Assembly: GCA_020846535.1 (NCBI GenBank)
Contig: JADLDR010000114.1
Location: 1 to 64,000 of the forward strand
DNA length: 64,000 bases
Reading direction: 5' to 3'
Source: Armatimonadota bacterium
GTDB lineage: Bacteria > Armatimonadota > JADLDR01
In this document: in pieces, positions 1 through 8,486 of the stretch
Layout: the number at the start of each line of letters is the position of its first letter
Numbering within the stretch: the stretch's first letter is position 1
Translations under genes and position numbers: made by a program
The notes under the pieces: generated by a model
Seen by the model: only the letters and a program-made list of their open reading frames with translations
Told to the model about the DNA's origin: nothing
Databases searched by the model: none

Positions 1-101
1 ACAGCCGGTTAGAGCGAAAGACCTTCGAGGGGTGGATGAAGGCGAAGGGGATCGGAGAGGGACCAGGGGATAGGGTGTAGGGACGACCCGGCGAGTCGCC
101 C

Positions 102-354
102 ATAGCGATCCAGATAAGGGTGCCTGTCCCGCCGGGGCGGGGTTGGGGACTTGGGGAGACCGTTACCTAACCCCCCGGCCCCCTTTTCGTTTCGGGCAGG
201 GGGAGGAGATGGGGGGGTCAAGTACCGCACTCTCTGTCCCCCTCTCCCAGGAGGCGCTCCGGCGCATCCCTTCGGTTTCGGGGAGAGGGGTTAGGGGAGA
301 GCGGTCACCCCTCCCCCAGGAGCGGAGGATCTTTCCCCTTATCTGGATCGCTAT
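102..354. mobile_element. MITE-like non-coding element, copy 1
   Basis: This 253-bp segment starts ATAGCGATCCAGATAAGGG and ends with the exact reverse complement, giving 19-bp perfect terminal inverted repeats. A second copy with the same interior lies at 5291-5541. It is flanked by a direct repeat of about 22 bp (80-101 and 355-376, one mismatch). No protein with family resemblance is encoded inside, so it looks like a non-autonomous mobile element or a long REP-type element. Nothing recognisable lies in bases 1-79. The flank sequence is itself REP-like, so recombination between two REPs is an alternative to transposition. Confidence 0.6.
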
Positions 355-379
355 GGGACGACCCGGCAAGTCGCCCCAA

Positions 380-1195
380 TTAATGATTCACCCGAAGCGT
401 CTGCTGGCCCGCAGTGATCACCTCATCGATGCTTCGCTCCAGAACGGCGATTTCGTCCGTGAGACTGGTCAGTTCGGAGGTGGTGTCCGGAACCTGGAGG
501 ACGCCCAGGCAGGCGACAGAGCTTTTGATTTCATTCAGAGCCGCCTCGATGTTTTGGAGGTGGGCGTCCACCACGGGCAGCCGGGCCTGGATGCTCTTGT
601 AACGGGCCATCGCCCTTTTTTTGAGATTCAGCGATTGGGACAGCACTTTTTGAACCTCGCTCTCCGCTTCCCCCTGGATTTTATCTTTCAGGGTCTGGCA
701 TTCGCGCTCCAGGTTGCGGATATCCGCGGGGCTGAAGGAGCGGCGGAGTTGTTCGCGGATTTTCGCCAGATCCAGGGACTTCTCCACCAGCCGGACGATC
801 TCCCCTATGCTGGCCTGAAGCGCCGCCTGCGCCAGCGACTGCGCGCTTTCCGAAAGGCCGATGATCTCCCACGCCAACTTCTCGATGCGCCGCGTCCGGA
901 GATAGGTGGCGCTGTCCACCTGGCCGAGCGATTCGAGCATCTCCTGCTCCCGCTCGATGATCGCCTGGAGTTCTTTGCGCCGCTGGCCTGCCAGGACGCC
1001 CTGGCAGAAGGACTCGTCCCGCATCGTCCGGGCGGTCAGCGCGGCCCCGGCGACCAGGGCCATCGGCAGGGCGAAAACCAAAAAAGGCCGGTCGATGAAA
1101 CCAGCCATCAAAATTAGAAGCGGGATCACCCAGTTGGGCGTCCTGAACATGGCAGCTTTCAGGAGAGACCACAGATACTTGAACTCGCTGTCCAA
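380..1195 (-). CDS. Membrane-anchored coiled-coil protein next to pspA
   Basis: I do not recognise a family for this 271-residue protein. The N-terminal quarter holds two hydrophobic segments (about residues 22-34 and 36-53). The remaining 200 residues are rich in Glu, Gln, Arg and Leu with heptad-like spacing, predicting a long cytoplasmic helical or coiled-coil domain. It lies 117 bp downstream of pspA on the same strand, with an AGGTGG ribosome-binding site before ATG 1195. The position suggests it works with PspA in envelope stress or membrane maintenance, possibly as its membrane partner. That role is inferred from context only. Confidence 0.6.
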   Translation of the reverse strand: MDSEFKYLWSLLKAAMFRTPNWVIPLLILMAGFIDRPFLVFALPMALVAGAALTARTMRDESFCQGVLAGQRRKELQAIIEREQEMLESLGQVDSATYLRTRRIEKLAWEIIGLSESAQSLAQAALQASIGEIVRLVEKSLDLAKIREQLRRSFSPADIRNLERECQTLKDKIQGEAESEVQKVLSQSLNLKKRAMARYKSIQARLPVVDAHLQNIEAALNEIKSSVACLGVLQVPDTTSELTSLTDEIAVLERSIDEVITAGQQTLRVNH

Positions 1196-1312
1196 TCGGC
1201 TACCACCTGTGTCGCAGGGCGCGATAGTTCGCGCCCCATTGAAACAAACCGCAGGAAAAAGAGCGCCGCATGGCAGCGTTCATTCTGCGGAGGCAATATG
1301 CAAGTGTCCCGG

Positions 1313-2080
1313 CTACCCGTTGTTGGCCGGGGGCTGATCCTGCGGGCTAGACCCTTGCTGGTCCTGGCCGATCTCGACAGAGACGCGCTGGAATCGCTTT
1401 TCGGTGTCGGAGAGGCCCATCTCGGCTTTCAGGGCCTGGAGGGCGGCGTCGGCGCGGGACTCGCGGGCCGTTTTGCGGATCTGGCGGAGCTTGGCCTCAT
1501 TGCCGGTATTGGAAAGCTGGTTGAGGGCCTGGGATTCGGCTTCCAGTTCGTCGGCCCGCTCCTCGATGCGCTCGATGGCCTTGATATCGGAATCTAGGGA
1601 AGGGCGAGCGCCGATCTTGCTGAGCTGGGAGCGCATGGAAGCGAGCTGATAGCGCATCTGGGCGTTGCGGGTCCGCTCTTCGGCCACCTGAAGCTCCTCC
1701 TCGAAGTTCTGAATCTGCGCCTGGGCTTCCTCCGCCTGCTGGCGCGAGAGTTCCAACTGCTGGAGCAGGTTGTTCACCCGCTCCTGGGCCGCTTCCTTCT
1801 GGAGCAGCAGAGACCCCGCCAGATCGTCCTCGCGCTGCAAGACCGCCTGCCGGGCGTCGGCGTCCAGTTGGGCCAGCTTCTGCTGTTCCTGGCTCAGCAT
1901 CCGCTCGATGCGGTACTGGTTGGCGATAATGGGAACCGCCGATTTCTGCACCTGCTCCAGCTTGCGACGCATGTTGTCGATGATATAAGGTGCCATGACG
2001 CGCGGGTCTTCCAGCTTGACCAGACCCAGGGTGATGATCGCCAGAAAAGCCCGCCCGATGCGTCGGAAAATATCTCCCAT
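1313..2080 (-). CDS. pspA: PspA/IM30 family phage shock protein
   Basis: The 255-residue protein opens with the amphipathic helix and DPR motif typical of PspA/IM30 (MGDIFRRIGRAF, then LEDPRVMAPYIIDNMRRKL). It continues as an almost unbroken alpha-helical coiled coil rich in Gln, Glu and Ala. PspA proteins bind damaged inner membrane and form ESCRT-III-like rods. It is about 30 residues longer than E. coli PspA because of a Gln/Pro-rich tail. A near-consensus sigma-70 promoter lies about 70 bp upstream, and no sigma-54 site was seen. The coiled-coil membrane protein at 380-1195 is probably co-transcribed. Confidence 0.9.
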   Translation of the reverse strand: MGDIFRRIGRAFLAIITLGLVKLEDPRVMAPYIIDNMRRKLEQVQKSAVPIIANQYRIERMLSQEQQKLAQLDADARQAVLQREDDLAGSLLLQKEAAQERVNNLLQQLELSRQQAEEAQAQIQNFEEELQVAEERTRNAQMRYQLASMRSQLSKIGARPSLDSDIKAIERIEERADELEAESQALNQLSNTGNEAKLRQIRKTARESRADAALQALKAEMGLSDTEKRFQRVSVEIGQDQQGSSPQDQPPANNG

Positions 2081-2147
2081 CCTCCAAATCCCTCCCCTGA
2101 GAATTCAGGCATAAAATGTCTTAAAGACAGAGATAGCGTACGCTCAC

Positions 2148-2176
2148 ATTATAACACAGAAGGAGGCAAATTGCAA
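2148..2176 (-). promoter_or_regulatory. Sigma-70 promoter for pspA
   Basis: On the minus strand, TTGCAA (2176-2171) and TATAAT (2153-2148) are separated by exactly 17 bp, about 70 bp before the pspA start. Confidence 0.7.
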
Positions 2177-2179
2177 ACG

Positions 2180-2399
2180 ATGGGAAATCGAAGATCGCCT
2201 CGCCTGTCGAGGGGTCTTTAAAGAAAAGGCCCGATACCATACGGCTAAATATCAGAATGGCAGGATCGTAAGTAATATCGAAACCGCTGAGTGAAGGGGA
2301 GGCGAAATTTCCCAGATCGAACACAGTAATGCGAATCTGAAAGGGACGGCCCATTACGACTTCCTGATAATCCGGCTCGAAGCTAATGGAATTTCGCAA
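2180..2399 (-). pseudogene. Fragment of a cohesin-like secreted domain
   Basis: The minus-strand frame reads FQIRITVFDLGNFASPSLSG followed by FDITYDPAILIF. This is the pattern of cohesin-like beta-sandwich domains found in secreted PEP-CTERM-type proteins (G..SPSL..FD...DP..L.F). There is no signal peptide before it and no C-terminal half. The frame runs out inside the pspA promoter. It is best read as a decayed gene remnant rather than a functional gene. Confidence 0.45.
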
Positions 2400-2487
2400 A
2401 AATAAAAAGTTTCTGATTTTGCCTCCATACCCTCCACAAAACGCTCAATAACTGGTAAAATAACTCAAGTTGCGGGAGGAGAGATCA

Positions 2488-3573
2488 ATGCCTAAAGCTG
2501 CTGTGATCGTGGAGCCGGGGAGACTGGAGATCCGGGATTTGCCCCGCCCGGCGGTGGAGGCGGGCGGGATGCGCCTGCGAGTGCTGCTGTCCGAGGTGTG
2601 CGGAACGGATGTACACCTGCTGCACGGTCAACTGCCCGAGACGCCGTATCCCCTGGTTCCGGGCCATTTCGCCGTGGGGGAGGCGCTGGAGACCGGCGGG
2701 ACGGTTCATGACGTGGACGGCGCTCCCATACGCCCTGGGGAAACGATCACCTTTCTGGATGTACACGGAACCTGCGGGGAGTGCTGGTATTGCCAGGTGG
2801 CGAAGGCTTCCACACGCTGCCCCCGGCGCAGGGTCTACGGGATCACCTACGGGGTGCAGGACGGTCTCTGCGGGGGCTGGAGCGAGGAGATGATGCTGAA
2901 GCCCGGCACCCGCTTGGTGAAGCTGGACGGCATAGCCCCGGAAGCCTTCATGGGCGGCGGCTGCGGCCTGATGACTGCTCTCCACGCTGTCGAGCAGGCC
3001 GACATCCGGCTGGGCGATGCGGTGGTGGTGCAGGGTAGCGGCCCGGTCGGGCTGAACGCGCTGGCCCTGGCCCGTCTGAAGGGCGCGACCGCCCTCCTTC
3101 TGACCGGCGGCGGGGCGGCCCGCCTGGAGATGGCCCGGAGGCTGGGCGCGGATGCGGTCTGCGATATCGCCGGCAGCACTCCGGAGGATCGGATTGCCTG
3201 GGTGAAGGAGCAGACCGGCGGCAGAGGGGCCGATATCGTCATCGAGGCGACCGGCGTTCCGCAGGCGCTGGCCGAAGGATTTGACATGGCCCGCGATGCC
3301 GGCGTATATATAATAGTCGGCCAGTACACCGATGCGGGCGAGATGTTCGTCAACCCGCACCGGCAGATCAACAAAAAGCATCTCCGGATCCAGGGCGTCT
3401 GGGGCATCGATTCGAGCCACCTCTACCGGGGCCTGAGAGTGCTGAGGCGCTACCAGGAGACGATCCCCTGGGCCTCGATGCTGACCCGCCTCTACCGGCT
3501 GGAGGAGGCCGAAGACGCCCTTTCCGCCGTCGCCTCCCAGCAGGTGGTCAAGGCGGGAATCCGGCCCTTTTGA
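2488..3573 (+). CDS. Zinc-type medium-chain alcohol dehydrogenase
   Basis: This 361-residue member of the medium-chain dehydrogenase family has the catalytic-zinc cysteine in CGTD (about residue 40), the four-cysteine structural zinc lobe (CGECWYC, then a fourth Cys) and a Rossmann nucleotide-binding motif GSGPVG (about 180). It probably oxidises an alcohol or sugar alcohol with NAD(P). The usual GHE motif, whose Glu helps set the catalytic zinc, reads GHF here. ATG 2488 was chosen over an upstream TTG at 2470 because a GGGAGGAG ribosome-binding site precedes it at the right distance. It stands alone; the next gene is unrelated. Confidence 0.9.
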   Translation: MPKAAVIVEPGRLEIRDLPRPAVEAGGMRLRVLLSEVCGTDVHLLHGQLPETPYPLVPGHFAVGEALETGGTVHDVDGAPIRPGETITFLDVHGTCGECWYCQVAKASTRCPRRRVYGITYGVQDGLCGGWSEEMMLKPGTRLVKLDGIAPEAFMGGGCGLMTALHAVEQADIRLGDAVVVQGSGPVGLNALALARLKGATALLLTGGGAARLEMARRLGADAVCDIAGSTPEDRIAWVKEQTGGRGADIVIEATGVPQALAEGFDMARDAGVYIIVGQYTDAGEMFVNPHRQINKKHLRIQGVWGIDSSHLYRGLRVLRRYQETIPWASMLTRLYRLEEAEDALSAVASQQVVKAGIRPF

Positions 3574-3685
3574 GGGCAAAAAAGGAGTTTGAGCGGTCGG
3601 CGGCGAATAGAACGAAAAAGATTTCATCGCTTATTTTCAAAAAGGCGTATTTGCTAAAAACACCTGAGCGGAGGCAAGAGGATTC

Positions 3686-5242
3686 ATGGATCAACAGGCA
3701 GAGGTGCAGTTGTCGGAAGCCGAAGTTCGGCGTCGAACGATCCGGGCTTGGGCGATTACCCTGGCGGTGATCGCCGTTCTGGTCGCTTATTTCTGGTGGA
3801 AGTACGCCCAGGTGGAGCGCTTGGTGGAGGAACTCGGCAGCAAAGACCCACAGGTCAAGATGGCTGCCGCCAAAGAACTCATGCGGCGCAAGAAGCTGGT
3901 GGACAGCGTGATGCCGCGCCGCCAGTCGGTCATCAACAGCGCCACCGACGCCCTGGCGCTCTTCAAGGACGATTCCGACCTGGCCGGTGACGCCGCCCGC
4001 ACCATCAGCCAGATGATGAAAGAGCCGGACCAAGCCACCCGCGACCGGATGTCCAAAGCCCTGGCGTCCTTCCCGTACTCCATCACCCTGAACGGAAGCG
4101 CCGAAGAGCCTGCCCTGCTCGATAAGGGGATGAAGGATAGCGAGGAGAATATCCGCAAAGGCTCCGCCGCCGCCCTGGGGATGATCGGGACGCCCGCCCT
4201 GAACATCCTGGCGAAAGCCCTGGAGGATGCCGATAAGCGTCCTCACGCCGGCAACGCCCTGGTCACCATCGCCACTCCCCCTGCCGGGAAGACCCTGGCG
4301 AACTGGTCGGTTCCCGACGAATTAATGGAGCGCGTCCTCCCGTATATGGAAAATAAGGAGGACGCCCTGCGTGTCTACATCGCAGAACTGCTGGGAAGAA
4401 TCAAGGACAGGCGCGGGGTGGACCCTCTCCTCAAGCATATCGATGAAAAGGTTCCCGGGCTGCGCCGGAATATCGTTCGCTCCCTGGGCCAGATCGCCGA
4501 CCCGCGGGCGACCGAGGCCGTCATCCGCGTCCTGAACGAAGACGAGCAGGTGCGCCTGGAAGCCATCACCGCCCTCGGCGAATTCCGCGATGCGCGGGCC
4601 GTCAGCCCCCTGGTGGCCCTCCTGGACAGCGACGATTACGAAGTCCGCAACTCCGCCATCACCGCCCTTCACCGGATCGGCAGGCCCGCCATCCCCGCCC
4701 TGATCGCCACCCTCAAAAACCCGAACGAGCAAAAACGGGCGGGCGCGACCCAGGCGCTTGAGGCGACCAGAGATCCGGCGGTGGTGGGCGCTCTTGTCCA
4801 GGCGTCCGCAGACGCCTCCGCCCGCGTTCGCAGGGAAGCGGTGCGCTCCCTCGGCTCGTCCGGCAGCGCCCAGGCCGCCCCGACCTTGGTCGCCCGCCTG
4901 AGCGATAAGGACTCACAGGTGGCCGAGGCCGCCACCAGCGCCCTGGCCCAACTCGGCGCACCCGCAGTCGGGCCGCTCGTGGCGCTTTTGAAGAGCCCGA
5001 ACAACGCCCTGCGCTACCACGCCTACAAGGCCCTCATCACCATCGGCTCGGAGGCCACCCCCGCCCTGATGGCCGCCCTGAACTCCGCAGACACCTCCGC
5101 CCGCAAGTGGGCCGCTATCGCCCTGGGCGAGATCCGCGCCACCGAAGCCCGCCCCACCCTGGAAAAAATGGCGAAAGCCCAGGACCCCAACCTGAGTTAT
5201 GTCGCCCAGGAAGCGCTGAGGAAATTGGGGGGAGAGATATAA
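3686..5242 (+). CDS. Membrane-anchored HEAT-repeat protein
   Basis: This 518-residue protein has a short cytoplasmic tail and one transmembrane segment (about residues 16-37). It then carries HEAT/PBS-lyase-type repeats from about residue 45 to the end, with unit motifs such as PLVALL, AITALGEFRD and AAIALGEIRA recurring about every 30 residues. Such solenoids are protein-binding scaffolds and no catalytic motif is seen. A GAGG ribosome-binding site precedes ATG 3686. It is probably the last gene before the element at 5291. The binding partner is unknown. Confidence 0.8.
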   Translation: MDQQAEVQLSEAEVRRRTIRAWAITLAVIAVLVAYFWWKYAQVERLVEELGSKDPQVKMAAAKELMRRKKLVDSVMPRRQSVINSATDALALFKDDSDLAGDAARTISQMMKEPDQATRDRMSKALASFPYSITLNGSAEEPALLDKGMKDSEENIRKGSAAALGMIGTPALNILAKALEDADKRPHAGNALVTIATPPAGKTLANWSVPDELMERVLPYMENKEDALRVYIAELLGRIKDRRGVDPLLKHIDEKVPGLRRNIVRSLGQIADPRATEAVIRVLNEDEQVRLEAITALGEFRDARAVSPLVALLDSDDYEVRNSAITALHRIGRPAIPALIATLKNPNEQKRAGATQALEATRDPAVVGALVQASADASARVRREAVRSLGSSGSAQAAPTLVARLSDKDSQVAEAATSALAQLGAPAVGPLVALLKSPNNALRYHAYKALITIGSEATPALMAALNSADTSARKWAAIALGEIRATEARPTLEKMAKAQDPNLSYVAQEALRKLGGEI

Positions 5243-5290
5243 TCCTGTAGGTTTTCCCTATCCGGTAGGGGCATCGTTTAGCCGTGCCCC

Positions 5291-5541
5291 ATAGCGATCC
5301 AGATCAGGGTGACTGTCCCGCCGGGGCGGGGGGCGGGACTTGGGGAGACCGTTCCCTAACCCCCCGGCCCCCTTTTCGTTTCGGGCAGGGGGAGGAGATG
5401 GGGGGGTCAAGTACCGCACACTCTATCCCCCTCTCCCCGTTTCGGGGAGAGGGGTTAGGGGAGAGAGGTCACCCATCCCAGGGGAGAGCGGTCGCCCATC
5501 CCTCAGGAGCGGAGGATGTTTCCCCTTATCTGGATCGCTAT
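5291..5541. mobile_element. MITE-like non-coding element, copy 2
   Basis: This is the second copy of the element at 102-354, with the same ATAGCGATCCAGAT..ATCTGGATCGCTAT ends (one mismatch in the left arm) and largely the same interior, differing by small indels. It is flanked by a 20-bp perfect direct repeat, GGCATCGTTTAGCCGTGCCC (5270-5289 and 5544-5563), unrelated to the flanks of copy 1. The unrelated flanks support insertion with a duplicated target of about 20-22 bp. Confidence 0.6.
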
Positions 5542-5594
5542 GCGGCATCGTTTAGCCGTGCCCTTGCAAAGTTATGGGGAATGTGTATAACAAG

Positions 5595-5628
5595 AAAGGG
5601 CCGGAATCTTCAAGATTCCGGCCCTTTT
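5595..5628. terminator. Intrinsic terminator, probably bidirectional
   Basis: A perfect 16-bp stem (AAAGGGCCGGAATCTT and its complement, loop C) is followed by T on one strand and preceded by A on the other. It lies between the plus-strand HEAT gene and the minus-strand pseudopilin gene and can serve both. Confidence 0.75.
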
Positions 5629-5696
5629 CGCTTTGGGATTTCAGATCGATTGCTCCGGGGCGATCCGTGTGATCGGCCTGCTGTCTGCCTGCGTGT

Positions 5697-5723
5697 TAGG
5701 GGCGAACACGAGGTTCGCCCCTA
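5697..5723. repeat. REP-like hairpin
   Basis: A perfect 11-bp inverted repeat, TAGGGGCGAAC..GTTCGCCCCTA, has a 5-bp loop. It belongs to the TAGGGGC..GCCCCTA family of short extragenic palindromes also seen near 6894. Confidence 0.6.
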
Positions 5724-5809
5724 CGGGCTGGGGAAGGCAATCTACCTCTTGACTACAGGGACTGCTTGGAACGCACTCATGAGCCGGCTCCGAAACAATA
5801 GCCTGATGT

Positions 5810-6601
5810 TTACCACTCGATTTCGTTCAGGGTAGCCGGAACTTTGTTCCACTCCTCGAAGTGGTAGCGCAACGTGCCGGAGTTGTTGGCTCTCTTGGTA
5901 TGAAGGGCCTGCGCCTTATACCACTTGGCATGTCCGTCGAAGAAAAGAACATTGTCTCCGCCCTGATGCCGTGAGAACTTGCCGATGTCAACGGACACGG
6001 TATCCCCATTAAAGCCGTTGCAGCAGTCGAATTCACCTGCTGCGGGGCTGCTCCCCGAGAAGATGATTCTTCTCAGCCAGGATCGGTCAGCAACATTCCA
6101 GAATCCGCCCAGATAAGCGCAGCGGGAGTCTGCCAGAAACACCGTTTCAGCCGGAAAGCCCAACATCGAAAGCCGGGCTACGCGGAAGGACAGATGCTCG
6201 CTGTAGCCGTAGTTGATAGTGACATTGGGAACATTCCAGGGAGGAAAACGAGCGACCCACCCTAGGCAGAACCCCTCCGCGGACGGGCACTTGAAAACAC
6301 CCGTATTCTTCACGTACGGGTAAACGCTGATATACATAAGCGAAGGATTGGGGGAGCTCGGATTGCATCCGGAATACTGGCCGTAGCACATGTAGGGGAA
6401 GGTTTCGTCGAAGTCCTGAACATACATGTTGACTGCCGTACCGATCTGCTTCAGGTTCGACAGGCAGGAAATGGACCGTGCCTTCTCGCGAGCCTGGGCG
6501 AAAACGGGGAAGAGGATCGCCGCTAGAATCGCGATGATGGCAATAACGACAAGCAGCTCGATCAATGTGAAACCTTTTGTCTGGTTTCGCAGCACTTTCA
6601 T
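5810..6601 (-). CDS. DUF1559-type pseudopilin with H-X9-DG motif
   Basis: The 263-residue protein starts with a class III prepilin leader ([20 protein letters not shown]). Prepilin peptidase would cut after Gly 10, leaving Phe with Glu at +5 and a hydrophobic helix. [12 protein letters not shown] and CLSNLKQIG follow, as in the DUF1559-like family. The C-terminal part has the H-X9-DG motif ([12 protein letters not shown]). It should be an extracytoplasmic pilus-like or secretion-associated subunit. Its start has an AGGAGA ribosome-binding site. Such genes occur as large dispersed families in Planctomycetes and Armatimonadota, and no assembly genes are nearby. Confidence 0.9.
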   Translation of the reverse strand: MKVLRNQTKGFTLIELLVVIAIIAILAAILFPVFAQAREKARSISCLSNLKQIGTAVNMYVQDFDETFPYMCYGQYSGCNPSSPNPSLMYISVYPYVKNTGVFKCPSAEGFCLGWVARFPPWNVPNVTINYGYSEHLSFRVARLSMLGFPAETVFLADSRCAYLGGFWNVADRSWLRRIIFSGSSPAAGEFDCCNGFNGDTVSVDIGKFSRHQGGDNVLFFDGHAKWYKAQALHTKRANNSGTLRYHFEEWNKVPATLNEIEW

Positions 6602-6893
6602 GATAAGTCTCCTTTTGTTTTGCGCTGGATCACGACACTAAACAAGGGCCGTCCGGCTGTGAGAGATTCTAAAGAGATGCCAGTGGAATAGCGTCACAGC
6701 AAGAAAAGCCCAGCCATGCCTTGTAACGGGCCCTATGTTGTGCTTATCCGCATCACCTCCTTATCAGAAATTGCAGAAATGGTAAAAATTGGGGTTGAGT
6801 TATCATATCAAATTTCGAAAGTATTGTCAAGCCTGTGCAAAAGATATTATTAACCCAAGTTGCCACCTAACCGGGTTGGGTGTCGTTTGCGCG

Positions 6894-6955
6894 GTAGGGG
6901 CGCGATGCATCGCGCCCTCAACGGCCGCTGGGCGCGATGCATCGCGCCCCTACGG
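6894..6955. repeat. Double REP palindrome
   Basis: Two copies of the self-complementary 20-mer GGGCGCGATGCATCGCGCCC flank a 12-bp spacer, with outer arms GTAG and CTAC. They could fold as one long hairpin or as two. Confidence 0.7.
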
Positions 6956-7106
6956 GACGATCCTGCCGCCATTGTTCCTGGGTAGCAACTTGGGTTATTA
7001 TTACAGCACTTTCGCCTGGCTTGGAGAACGGAGCCGTCATCGATGCAGTCTGCGAGGCGCTTGAGCTTGGCGGCAATCTCCAACTTAACGTCAACCAAGG
7101 AGCAGC

Positions 7107-7240
7107 CGTTATCGATGCAGTCTGCGAGGAGCGAAGCGACGAAGCAATCTCCAGCGTAATAAATGGACGAGAAGGCTCTGTCGTGGTCGCTACCCTGGAA
7201 ATTGCTTCGGGCTTCGCTCTCGCAGACTGCATCGATAACG
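7107..7240. repeat. Long palindromic repeat element, copy 1
   Basis: The outer 22 bp (7107-7128 and 7219-7240; core ATCGATGCAGTCTGCGAG) are perfectly inverted. The inner arms (GAGCGAAGCGACGAAGCAAT and its complement) match with a few changes. A related element lies at 9355-9478, and half an element lies near 7040. No coding content was recognised. Confidence 0.75.
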
Positions 7241-7403
7241 GTATATCGCTATTCAAGTAAAAGCCCTGTATGATCGAGTTAGCGCGTCTTAAGAACAAAG
7301 ATGATATCTCATGTCCGGCCTCTACCCCAATTGCAGACAATAGCAGGAGAATCCCGCCTTCCGCTCGAAATGCTTGGCAGAAATCATAGAGGAGGGTTCG
7401 GAG

Positions 7404-8486
7404 ATGGCGCTGTTGTATGGCAGGGAATATACGCGGGCGGAGCTTTTGGCCCGGGTGGGCGATATTTCGCAACTGGCGGGAACCAGGGTTTGCGAGCTTC
7501 AGGAGGGGATGGAGGCCGGGGTCCGGGCGGTCGAGTTTTACACAGGGAGCGGCTTCCGGTTTACCGCGCTCCCCTCTCGCGGGATGGATATCTCGCGGGC
7601 GGACTGGAACGGGATGTCGCTGGCCTGGCGCTCCTCCACAGGCGAGGTGTCTCCGGCCTATTACGAGGAGCCGGGCCTGCGCTGGCTGCGGAACTTCTAC
7701 GGTGGCCTGATGGTCACCTGCGGCCTCACCTATGCGGGAGCGCCCTGCGAGGACGGGGGAAAGTCTCTGGGCCTGCACGGGCGAGTTTCTAACCTGGCGG
7801 CCAGCTGCCTCTGGACGGACGGCGAATGGCAGGGCGATGATTATATCTTCTGGGCGCAGGGCAAGGTGCGCGAAACGTCGGTGTTCGGTGAAAATGTCGC
7901 CCTCACCCGGCGCATTACCTGCAAGCTCGGTGAAAACCGCCTGTGGGTAAATGATATCGTCCAGAACGAGGGCTTTCAGACAGCGGAGCATATGCTGCTC
8001 TACCATATCAACGGCGGCTTTCCCGCGGTGGATGCCGGTTCCTCCCTGCTGGCCCCGTCGCTCCGGGCCGTCCCCCGCGATGCGGACGCAGAGGCCGCCC
8101 GAGACCGCTGGCATACCTTCGAGCCGCCCACGCCCGGCTTCAGGGAGCAGGTCTTCTATCACGATATGGCCCCGGACGCCTCCGGCAGGGCGACCGCCGC
8201 CCTGGTCAACCGGAGCTGCGGTGACGGCTTCGGTTTCTATGTCAGCTATTACAAGAACGAACTGCCCCAGTTCATCCAGTGGAAAATGAACGGACAGGGA
8301 ACCTATACGGTCGGGATGGAGCCTGCCAACTGCAAGGTGGAAGGCCGCCATAAAGACAGGGCCGCCGGGATTCTGCAATTTTTAGAGCCGGGCGAGCGCA
8401 GGGAGTATCGCCTGGAGATCGGCGTCCTGACCTGCGCTACCGAGATCGTCGCCCTGGAAGAAAGCCTGGGACAGCTAAAGGGCTGA
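7404..8486 (+). CDS. DUF4432 family aldose-1-epimerase-like protein
   Basis: The 360-residue protein has the DUF4432 signature: an N-terminal YGREYTRAELLARVGDISQL, a GRGF-type TLPSRGMDI-like segment (ALPSRGMDISRADWNG), a TCGLT motif near residue 110, and HGRVSNL. DUF4432 proteins have the galactose mutarotase beta-sandwich fold and are thought to act on sugars; substrates are mostly unknown. The start at ATG 7404 is backed by an upstream GAGGAGGG and by family alignment. An in-frame TTG 30 bp upstream is less likely. The stop overlaps the start of the permease gene (TGATG), so the two are probably translationally coupled. Confidence 0.85.
   Translation: MALLYGREYTRAELLARVGDISQLAGTRVCELQEGMEAGVRAVEFYTGSGFRFTALPSRGMDISRADWNGMSLAWRSSTGEVSPAYYEEPGLRWLRNFYGGLMVTCGLTYAGAPCEDGGKSLGLHGRVSNLAASCLWTDGEWQGDDYIFWAQGKVRETSVFGENVALTRRITCKLGENRLWVNDIVQNEGFQTAEHMLLYHINGGFPAVDAGSSLLAPSLRAVPRDADAEAARDRWHTFEPPTPGFREQVFYHDMAPDASGRATAALVNRSCGDGFGFYVSYYKNELPQFIQWKMNGQGTYTVGMEPANCKVEGRHKDRAAGILQFLEPGERREYRLEIGVLTCATEIVALEESLGQLKG

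Larger units (their letters stand above)
6602..7403. other. 800-bp intergenic region made of stacked palindromes
   Basis: No credible gene is present. From left to right there is the pseudopilin leader region, an inverted repeat of AACCCAAGTTGC (about 6850-6862 and 6985-6998) enclosing a double REP palindrome (6894-6955), a partial ATCGATGCAGTCTGCGAG unit near 7040, and the full palindromic element at 7107-7240. The last 160 bp before the DUF4432 gene show no clear promoter. Confidence 0.6.

Noticed and set aside
143-1117. Long plus-strand open frame opposite the coiled-coil gene
   Set aside because: It runs through the 250-bp element and then reads antisense to a gene with clear helical structure and a ribosome-binding site. 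Its composition is Arg/Leu-rich without motifs, a typical GC-rich shadow frame.
6602-6790. Riboswitch or small gene upstream of the pseudopilin
   Set aside because: On the minus strand AAGGAGGTG abuts an ATG opening only five codons, with spacing too short for initiation. I could not match the leader to a known riboswitch fold.
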